Made by a program: the position numbers and the translations under genes. The notes beneath the pieces are model-generated. The model saw only the letters and a program-made list of their open reading frames with translations, did no database searches and was not told the DNA's origin. Shown in pieces: positions 11,792-16,654 of a DNA stretch of 16,654 nt (positions are counted from its first letter, which is position 1; each line of letters begins with the position of its first letter). Source of the DNA: Actinomycetota bacterium (GTDB taxonomy: Bacteria > Actinomycetota > Acidimicrobiia > Acidimicrobiales > Microtrichaceae). Location of the stretch: assembly GCA_005777415.1 (NCBI GenBank), contig SXMI01000208.1:1-16654 (forward strand), written 5' to 3'.

Positions 11792-12790
11792 GTGCGCAGC
11801 GTGGTGTGTCGGGAACTCGGCGAACCCGAGCTGCTGGAGGTCACCGACCGCGATCCGGCACCGTGCGGACCGGGTCAGGTGCGCATCCGGGTCCGGGCCG
11901 CCGGCCTGAACTACGTCGACGCGCTGTTCGTCCGGGGCGGCTACCAGATCCAGCCGCCGCTGCCCTTCGTCCCGGGCTCCGAGCTCGCCGGTGAGATCAC
12001 CGAGATCGGCTCCGAGGTCGGCTCCGCCGGCAATGACGGTGACGGGGCCTGGCAGGTCGGTGACCGGGTCCTGGCGTCGATCGGACTCGGGGCGTTCGCC
12101 GACGAGGTGCTCGTCCCGGCCAGCGTCCCGATCCGGATTCCGGAGGCGCTGTCGTTCGGACAGGCCGCGACGATCGGCCAGTCGTACGCGACCGCCTGGT
12201 TCACCCTGACCCGTCGGACCGTGGTGGAGCCGGACGAATGGGTGCTCGTGCTGGGCGCCGCCGGCGGTCTGGGCCTGGCCATGCTCGACGTGGCCCGGTG
12301 CCTGGGTGCGCGGACCATCGCCGCGGCGTCCGGACCCGACCGGTTGCGGCTCTGCATCGAGCGGGGTGCGCACGACGTCGTCGACTACTCCACCGACGAG
12401 TTGCGGCTCCGCGTGCGGGAGATCACCGGCGGAGGCGCCGACGTGGCGGTCGATCCGGTCGGCGGTCCGCTCGCCGAGCAGGCGCTCCGCTCGCTCACGA
12501 ACGGCGGACGGCTCATGGTGCTGGGGTTCGCCTCGGGCGACATCCCCCGACTGCCGGCGAACCAGATCCTGTTGAGGAACCGGTCGGTCCTGGGGGTCGA
12601 CTGGGGCGCGTGGGCCATGGCCCATCCCGAGGACAACCGGGTGCTGTTCGACGAGGTGCTCGGTGCGGTGGAGGAACACCGATTGCACCCGGTCGAGCCG
12701 ACCGCCTACCCCTTGGACCAGGCCGGCCGGGCCCTGCGGGACCTGCTGGAGCGACGGGTGGTCGGCAAGGCCTGCCTCACGACCGACTGA
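11792..12790 (+). CDS. quinone oxidoreductase-like MDR-family protein
   Basis: This is a 332-residue medium-chain dehydrogenase/reductase. It has an N-terminal GroES-like domain with RIRVRAAGLNYVDALFVRGGY (about 31-51) and PFVPGSELAGEI (58-69). A Rossmann domain follows with the nucleotide-binding loop VLGAAGGLGLA (153-163), GADVAVDPVGG (215-225) and GGRLMVLGFASG (238-249). The catalytic and structural zinc cysteines of alcohol dehydrogenases are absent, which with the Asn in AGLNYVD places it in the zinc-free NADPH:quinone reductase/enoyl reductase branch. The in vivo substrate is unknown; divergence from mcl1 would fit an acyl-CoA or aldehyde role, but this is speculation. The GTG at 11792 is set by the TAGCGT box seven bases upstream. 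It is convergent with the thioredoxin-like gene. Confidence 0.87.
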   Translation: MRSVVCRELGEPELLEVTDRDPAPCGPGQVRIRVRAAGLNYVDALFVRGGYQIQPPLPFVPGSELAGEITEIGSEVGSAGNDGDGAWQVGDRVLASIGLGAFADEVLVPASVPIRIPEALSFGQAATIGQSYATAWFTLTRRTVVEPDEWVLVLGAAGGLGLAMLDVARCLGARTIAAASGPDRLRLCIERGAHDVVDYSTDELRLRVREITGGGADVAVDPVGGPLAEQALRSLTNGGRLMVLGFASGDIPRLPANQILLRNRSVLGVDWGAWAMAHPEDNRVLFDEVLGAVEEHRLHPVEPTAYPLDQAGRALRDLLERRVVGKACLTTD

Positions 12791-12792
12791 CC

Positions 12793-12807
12793 GTCGGCCT
12801 GACCGAC
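12793..12807. terminator. weak hairpin between convergent genes
   Basis: GTCGG-cctga-CCGAC forms a 5-bp stem directly after the MDR gene stop, within the 27-base gap to the convergent thioredoxin-like gene. There is no T-tract on either strand, so terminator function is doubtful. Confidence 0.22.
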
Positions 12808-12817
12808 CGGCCCTGGA

Positions 12818-13600
12818 TCAGGGCGCCGGGGTGCTCGACTGCGCAGCCGCCGAGTCGCCGACCAGCGCCATGACCGCGGTCTCGAACTGCTCGATCGGCA
12901 CCTCGCCCGATCCACGCTGGACGACCTTGCCCTGGGCGTCGGTCATGACGAAGTACGGGAAGCCGGGCAGGGCGTAGGCGGCGGCCGCGGAGCCGCTCGA
13001 ATCGTCGAGCAGCACCTGGGGGGTCCAGCCCTCACCGGCGAGCCACTTGGACGGCGGGTAGTTGGGCTTCTCGGAGCTGACACCGGTGGACACGGTGGAG
13101 ATCTTGACGCCCTCGGGAGCCCGACCCTCGTCGATCCACTGCTGGACCAGGGGCACCTCGGCCTGGCAGTGGGGGCACCAGTGGGCCACGAAGATGACCA
13201 CCTGGGGCTCACCAGCATCGGCCGAGATCGTGACCGGCGAACCGTCGAACGACTGCCCGGTGAGCGTGGGGATGGTCTTGCCCGTGGCCGGGTCCGAGGC
13301 CGGGTCGGTCAGGAAGCCCGACGGCTGCGACGGGTACGGCGGCAGGTCCTCGCCGGAGATCTGCACCGATGCCGTCTCCTGGCTGGCGTCCTTGGCGGCG
13401 GCCGCACCGGTGCCGGCCTCGACGTCGGTGGTGGACGACCGGCTCGACAGGACGGCGATGAGACCCACGACGACCATCACGGCGACGATGATCCCGACGA
13501 TGATCGGGACCAGGTTCGAGCGGGAGTCGACGTCCTTGGCGAGCTTGGAGTACGGGTCGGCTGCGCTGGGCTTCTTGTTCGGGGTCGTGGTGCCGCTCAC
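12818..13600 (-). CDS. membrane-anchored thioredoxin/DsbA-like protein
   Basis: The 260-residue protein has a charged cytoplasmic N-terminus, one membrane anchor (about 30-52, LVPIIVGIIVAVMVVVGLI), a Ser/Ala/Thr-rich linker to about residue 105, and a thioredoxin fold with the active site HWCPHCQAE (140-148) and a cis-proline in LPGFPYF (211-217). CPHC is the DsbA/TlpA-type redox motif, so the protein probably oxidises or exchanges disulfides of exported proteins on the outer face of the membrane. The GTG start is the second half of a GTGA overlap with dsbB. AGGAGG lies seven bases upstream inside dsbB, so translation is both coupled and independently initiated. DsbB is the obvious redox partner. 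The C-terminus is a short Ala/Ser/Pro tail. Confidence 0.9.
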   Translation of the reverse strand: MSGTTTPNKKPSAADPYSKLAKDVDSRSNLVPIIVGIIVAVMVVVGLIAVLSSRSSTTDVEAGTGAAAAKDASQETASVQISGEDLPPYPSQPSGFLTDPASDPATGKTIPTLTGQSFDGSPVTISADAGEPQVVIFVAHWCPHCQAEVPLVQQWIDEGRAPEGVKISTVSTGVSSEKPNYPPSKWLAGEGWTPQVLLDDSSGSAAAAYALPGFPYFVMTDAQGKVVQRGSGEVPIEQFETAVMALVGDSAAAQSSTPAP

Positions 13601-14202
13601 GGCTGTGCCTCCTGGAGGTCGTTCTCGTCGTCCACAGTATTGCCGGACACATCGGCTGCGGGGCGTCGGGGGCGGGCCAGGACGGCCAGCGTGCCGAGCA
13701 GCAGGAACCCGATCCAGGCCATGCCGGGGATCGAGAGGAAGTGGAACTTCCACACCCACACCGTCTCGCAGGGGATGTCGGTCGAGCACGACGAGCTGAC
13801 GGTGTCCGGGAACCGCTCCAGCAGGTAGTGGTAGGTGGCGATCACCGCGCCGACCACGACGAGCGGCAGGACGTAGAAGCGGACGTCCCGGTCACGCCGC
13901 CACCAGGCCACGGCGAACAGCGCCACGTTCGGGTACATGCAGATGCGCTGGTACCAGCAGAGCTCGCAGGGCGGGAACTTGGCGATCTCGGAGAGGTACA
14001 GGCTGCCGAGCGTCGTGGTCAGCGCCACGGCGAAGCCGAGCGGCAGGGCGAGCTCGCCGAAGGCCTCACGCAGTGGCACCAGCGACTCCGGCAGACCACC
14101 CCGCACCTTGGCGAACAGGGCGACCGACCAGGTGACCACCAGGAACACCAACCCGAGCACCGCCAGGAGCGCCAGGAACGTCGTCACCGCATCGACCGAC
14201 AT
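13597..14202 (-). CDS. dsbB: disulfide bond formation protein DsbB
   Basis: This is a 201-residue polytopic membrane protein. The DsbB quinone-reducing pair is in KFPPCELCWYQR (C79 and C82), followed by ICMYPNVALF; the second pair, in the extracytoplasmic loop, is C139 and C145 in SSSCSTDIPCE, ahead of WKFHFLSIPGMAW. There are four DsbB helices (about 52-70, 90-101, 110-128, 155-176) plus an additional N-terminal hydrophobic helix (about 8-30) ahead of the usual start of the fold, as in some BdbC-like proteins. It would reoxidise the neighbouring CPHC thioredoxin and pass electrons to quinone. The ATG lies nine bases after a TAGCAT box with no ribosome-binding site. It overlaps the next gene by GTGA and is divergent from a peroxidase gene. 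Confidence 0.92.
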   Translation of the reverse strand: MSVDAVTTFLALLAVLGLVFLVVTWSVALFAKVRGGLPESLVPLREAFGELALPLGFAVALTTTLGSLYLSEIAKFPPCELCWYQRICMYPNVALFAVAWWRRDRDVRFYVLPLVVVGAVIATYHYLLERFPDTVSSSCSTDIPCETVWVWKFHFLSIPGMAWIGFLLLGTLAVLARPRRPAADVSGNTVDDENDLQEAQP

Positions 14203-14215
14203 GCATCCGGGATGC
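14203..14215. promoter_or_regulatory. perfect palindrome at the dsbB start (candidate operator)
   Basis: GCATCC-g-GGATGC is a perfect 6-bp dyad with a one-base centre. It directly abuts the dsbB ATG and overlaps the last bases of its -10 box, so a bound protein would block initiation. As RNA it could form only a very tight hairpin, so a protein site is the more likely reading. Confidence 0.35.
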
Positions 14216-14217
14216 TA
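14212..14217 (-). promoter_or_regulatory. -10 box of dsbB
   Basis: TAGCAT (minus strand) lies nine bases before the ATG at 14202, the same hexamer as at the DUF2752 gene. The implied leader is zero to two bases. Confidence 0.45.
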
Positions 14218-14241
14218 CCGGCCTCCGGAGCCGACCGGCGG

Positions 14242-14247
14242 TAGAGT
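14242..14247 (+). promoter_or_regulatory. -10 box of a leaderless promoter for the peroxidase gene
   Basis: TAGAGT is followed by seven bases and then the ATG at 14255. No ribosome-binding site is present. Confidence 0.55.
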
Positions 14248-14254
14248 CCCCCAC

Positions 14255-14740
14255 ATGAGCATCTACGAGACCCAACTCCCCGCCCTCGACGGGACCGGCG
14301 ACGTGCTGTCCGAGGTGGCCGGCAACGTGACGCTGGTCGTCAACGTGGCCTCCCGGTGCGGACTGACCCCCCAGTACGAGCAGCTGCAGGCCCTGCAGGA
14401 CCGCTACGCCGACCAGGGCTTCACGGTCCTCGGCGTTCCCTGCAACCAGTTCCTCGAGCAGGAACCCGGCACGGCGGACGAGATCCGCTCGTTCTGCTCG
14501 GCGACCTACGGGGTCACGTTCCCGCTCAGCGAGAAGATCGAGGTGAACGGCGACGGCCGGCACCCGCTGTACGCCGAGCTCACCGCCACCGCGGACGCCG
14601 AGGGCCACGACGGCGACATCCGGTGGAACTTCGAGAAGTTCCTCGTCGGCCGGGACGGCGAGGTCGTCGGACGGTTCGCCCCGCAGACGGTCCCGGACGA
14701 CCCGGCGATCATCGACGCCATCGAGGCCTCGCTCAGCTGA
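14255..14740 (+). CDS. glutathione peroxidase family protein (Cys type)
   Basis: The 161-residue thioredoxin-fold peroxidase has the full family signature: NVASRCGLTPQY (30-41) with the peroxidatic C35, GVPCNQFLEQEPG (60-72) with Q65, and IRWNFEKFLV (122-131) with W124 and N125, completing the Cys-Gln-Trp-Asn tetrad. C81 in SFCSATYGVTFP (79-90) is at the position of the resolving cysteine of thioredoxin-dependent GPx. Actinobacteria usually lack glutathione, so thioredoxin is the likely reductant. It reduces hydrogen or lipid peroxides, probably in the cytoplasm, as no signal peptide is seen. The ATG is fixed by the -10 box seven bases upstream. It is divergent from dsbB, and its 3' end overlaps the convergent alcohol dehydrogenase gene by 8 bases. 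Confidence 0.94.
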   Translation: MSIYETQLPALDGTGDVLSEVAGNVTLVVNVASRCGLTPQYEQLQALQDRYADQGFTVLGVPCNQFLEQEPGTADEIRSFCSATYGVTFPLSEKIEVNGDGRHPLYAELTATADAEGHDGDIRWNFEKFLVGRDGEVVGRFAPQTVPDDPAIIDAIEASLS

Positions 14741-15830
14741 CCATCAGCACGGTCCGCAGCCCTCGGCCGGCCTCCAGGTCGTCGAGGGCTGCATCGACCT
14801 CCTCGAGCGGTCGACGGCGGGTCACGAGTCCGTCCAGGTCGAGTCGCCCCGCCTGCCACAGGTCCACCAACCGCGGAATGTCCCGAGGGGCCCAGCAGGA
14901 CCCGAGCAGTGAGCCGACCAACCGCTTCTCGGTGAACAGGGCAGCGGCGACACCCACCCGGGCCTCGTCCTCGGCCGGGGGCGCTCCGACCATGACAGCG
15001 GTCCCGCCGCTGCGCACGGCGGCCAGCGCCTGCTCGACCAGCGCCGCCGACCCGGCGGCATCGACCGCCACGTCGGCACCGATCCCGGTGAGCGAGTGGA
15101 CGACGGCGACCGGATCGTCCGCGGCGGGGTCGACCACGTGGGTCGCACCGAACCGGAGCGCCAGGGCCCGCCGGTCCGGCGACGGGTCGGACACGACGAT
15201 CGTCGCCGCCCCGGCCAGCACCGCGCCCTGGACCACCGAGATGCCCACGCCGCCGGCGCCGAACACCACGACCGCGTCGCCGGGGTGCACCGGCGCGGTG
15301 TTCACGACCGCACCCACCCCGGTCTGCACCGCGCACCCGATGACGCAGGCCACGTCGAGCGGCAGGTCCGGGTGCACCCGGATCGCCCCCTGCTCGGGCA
15401 CGACCACCTCGTCGGCCCAGGCCGCCAGGTTCAGGCCCCGGTGGACGATGCCGTCGGGTCGGGACAGGCGGGTGCTCCCGTCGGGGAAGCTCGACGTGGC
15501 GATCCCCACCGAGTTGGCGCAGACCGAGAACGCACCCTTGGCGCAGTAGGCGCACCGGCCGCAGGCGGGCGCCGGACTGAGCACGACGTGGTCGCCGACC
15601 GCCAGATCGCCCACGCCGGGTCCGCACTCGACGACGACACCCGCCGCCTCGTGTCCGGGGATCGTCGGGCCCATGAGCGGGAAGGACCCCCGGCAGAGCG
15701 ACAGGTCGCTGTGGCAGACCCCGCACGCCACGATCCGCACCCGCACCTCACCGGTCCGGGGCGCTTCCAACGAGATGTCGTCGACGATCCGCAGCGGCGT
15801 GCCCGTCGACTCGAGCACGGCGGCCCGCAT
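14733..15830 (-). CDS. zinc-dependent alcohol dehydrogenase
   Basis: This is a 365-residue class I/III-like MDR alcohol dehydrogenase. Catalytic zinc ligands are C37 in ACGVCHSD, H60 in PGHEAAG and C166 in IGCAVQTG; the structural zinc lobe has C90, C93, C96 and C104. The Rossmann loop is FGAGGVGIS (190-198), and D215 at the end of the second strand (VVSDPS) points to NAD rather than NADP. GSLLGSCWAPRDIPRL (306-321) is typical of the actinobacterial group that includes NDMA-dependent and mycothiol-dependent formaldehyde dehydrogenases; the real substrate is not determinable. The ATG overlaps the stop of the upstream P-type ATPase by one base (TGATG), indicating coupling. Its 3' end overlaps the peroxidase gene by 8 bases on the opposite strand. 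Confidence 0.92.
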   Translation of the reverse strand: MRAAVLESTGTPLRIVDDISLEAPRTGEVRVRIVACGVCHSDLSLCRGSFPLMGPTIPGHEAAGVVVECGPGVGDLAVGDHVVLSPAPACGRCAYCAKGAFSVCANSVGIATSSFPDGSTRLSRPDGIVHRGLNLAAWADEVVVPEQGAIRVHPDLPLDVACVIGCAVQTGVGAVVNTAPVHPGDAVVVFGAGGVGISVVQGAVLAGAATIVVSDPSPDRRALALRFGATHVVDPAADDPVAVVHSLTGIGADVAVDAAGSAALVEQALAAVRSGGTAVMVGAPPAEDEARVGVAAALFTEKRLVGSLLGSCWAPRDIPRLVDLWQAGRLDLDGLVTRRRPLEEVDAALDDLEAGRGLRTVLMVS

Positions 15831-16654
15831 CAGGCGGCTGCCCGGTCGTGAACGGCTGTGCTGCGGACATCGGCGTCGTCCTCGGCGCCCGACCCACGGA
15901 GCGACCGGGCCACGAGGGAGCGCACCTCCTCCACGACCAGCAGCAGGACCGCGCCACCGACGCAGATCCCCCACTCGGTGACACTCAGCCCGACCGTGCC
16001 GAACACCCCCTGCAGGAAGGGCACCTGCACGACGAGCACCTGGGTGAGCACCACGGCGGCCGAGGCGATGAGCAGCGGACGGTTCGAGAACGTGAACCGG
16101 CTGAACAGCGAGAGGTTGCCGCTCCTGACCACGTAGGCGTTGGCGAGCTGGAGGAACACGAACAGGGTGAAGGCCACCGTGTACGCCGCGCTCTCATCGG
16201 GCACCACTCCGGGCGCATCGCCGCCCTGCCACAGCAGGACACCGAGCGTGATGATCGTCATGAGCACGGCGGTCACGGTGATCCGGGCGAGCCGGGCTCC
16301 GGTCAGGATCTTGGCGTTCCGGTCCCGCGGAGCGCGGTCCATGATGCCGGGCTTGGGCGGGTCGAGCCCCAGGCTCATGGCCGGCGGGCCGTCGGCCAGG
16401 ATGTTCACGAACAGCACCTGGATCGGGTTGAACGGGGTGGGCAGACCCATCAGGCGGGCCGACAGGATCGTGGCGATCGCGGCGATGTTCGTCGTCAGCT
16501 GGAACCGGACGAACGTCACGATGTTGTCGTAGATGGCCCGTCCCCGTTCCACCGCGGCGACGATCGTGGCGAAGTTGTCGTCGCGCAGCACCATGTCGGC
16601 CGCCTCCTTCGAGACGTCCGTGCCCGTGATGCCCATCGCCACGCCGATGTCGGC
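15830..16654 (-). CDS. P-type cation (probably Ca2+) ATPase, C-terminal part
   Basis: Only the last 274 residues are in the window; the frame is open to base 16654 and the phosphorylation and nucleotide domains lie outside. The fragment begins in the hinge motif GVAMGITGTDVSKEAADMVL and continues with RGRAIYDNIVTFVRFQLTTN. The membrane-6 motif is NPIQVLFVNILADGPPAMSLGLDPP, followed by four more hydrophobic segments, the P-type IIA/IIB transporter layout. The membrane-6 Asn and Asp of the calcium site are present (NILAD). In membrane 5 the Asn is kept (TTNIAA), but the glutamate three residues on, found in SERCA, is Ala, as in plasma-membrane-type pumps with one Ca2+ per cycle. The tail is short and charged. 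The stop overlaps the alcohol dehydrogenase start. Confidence 0.92.
   Translation of the reverse strand, partial: ADIGVAMGITGTDVSKEAADMVLRDDNFATIVAAVERGRAIYDNIVTFVRFQLTTNIAAIATILSARLMGLPTPFNPIQVLFVNILADGPPAMSLGLDPPKPGIMDRAPRDRNAKILTGARLARITVTAVLMTIITLGVLLWQGGDAPGVVPDESAAYTVAFTLFVFLQLANAYVVRSGNLSLFSRFTFSNRPLLIASAAVVLTQVLVVQVPFLQGVFGTVGLSVTEWGICVGGAVLLLVVEEVRSLVARSLRGSGAEDDADVRSTAVHDRAAA

Noticed and set aside
1..16654. tRNA, rRNA, CRISPR, riboswitch, insertion sequence or prophage elements
   Set aside because: No cloverleaf, repeat-spacer series, conserved riboswitch core, transposase or integrase sequence was seen on either strand. Nearly all bases are accounted for by metabolic, repair and membrane genes.

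Overview
This is a 16.65 kb, very GC-rich, gene-dense chromosomal segment. It fits a high-GC actinobacterium: GTG and TTG starts are common, there is a DUF2510 'PPGWYADP' domain, the adenine glycosylase is of the short actinobacterial type, and genes have leaderless TAnnnT promoters. An Acidimicrobiia-like lineage is my guess only, because no rRNA or lineage marker lies in the window. I see no tRNA, rRNA, CRISPR array, insertion sequence, prophage gene or integration site. No stretch longer than about 125 bases lacks a gene.

Layout. (1) 1-481, minus: the N-terminal third of sufB, running off the left edge, divergent from a DUF2752 membrane protein (576-1067, plus). (2) 1092-3100, minus: a gamma-carbonic-anhydrase-like protein, a flavin reductase and a metallo-beta-lactamase-fold hydrolase. 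(3) 3208-5409, minus: a MaoC-type hydratase, a SAM methyltransferase and MutY, read in that order as a probable operon. (4) 5533-7164, plus: a 543-residue acyl-CoA dehydrogenase of the methylsuccinyl-CoA dehydrogenase type, divergent from the MaoC gene. (5) 7180-8771, minus: a DUF2510-DUF4870 membrane protein overlapping an HNH nuclease gene, divergent from a zinc-ribbon methyltransferase (8822-9682, plus). (6) 9687-11698, minus: two CitE/HpcH-superfamily genes, a Chloroflexus-type malyl-CoA/methylmalyl-CoA lyase followed by an Mcl2-type protein, divergent from a quinone-oxidoreductase-like MDR protein (11792-12790, plus). (7) 12818-14202, minus: dsbB overlapping a membrane-anchored CPHC thioredoxin, divergent from a glutathione-peroxidase-family gene (14255-14740, plus). 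(8) 14733-16654, minus: the C-terminal part of a P-type cation ATPase, then a zinc alcohol dehydrogenase.

How the genes work together. The clearest theme is the lower half of the ethylmalonyl-CoA pathway of acetate/C2 assimilation. Methylsuccinyl-CoA is oxidised (Mcd) and mesaconyl-C1-CoA hydrated (MaoC). Beta-methylmalyl-CoA is then cleaved to glyoxylate and propionyl-CoA (Mcl), and malyl-CoA may be hydrolysed by the Mcl2-type protein. The genes sit in two clusters about 4 kb apart. Crotonyl-CoA carboxylase/reductase, the mutases and the epimerase are not in the window. A second theme is thiol redox chemistry outside and inside the membrane (DsbB, thioredoxin-like protein, peroxidase).

Regulatory architecture is the other strong signal. 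Eight genes, most of them first in a divergent pair, have a TAnnnT box 6-10 bases before the start codon and no ribosome-binding site, as expected for leaderless mRNAs. Gene pairs inside operons instead join by GTGA or TGATG overlaps. I did not find a clearly novel multi-gene system. The best candidate for one is the HNH nuclease translationally coupled to the DUF2510-DUF4870 membrane protein.
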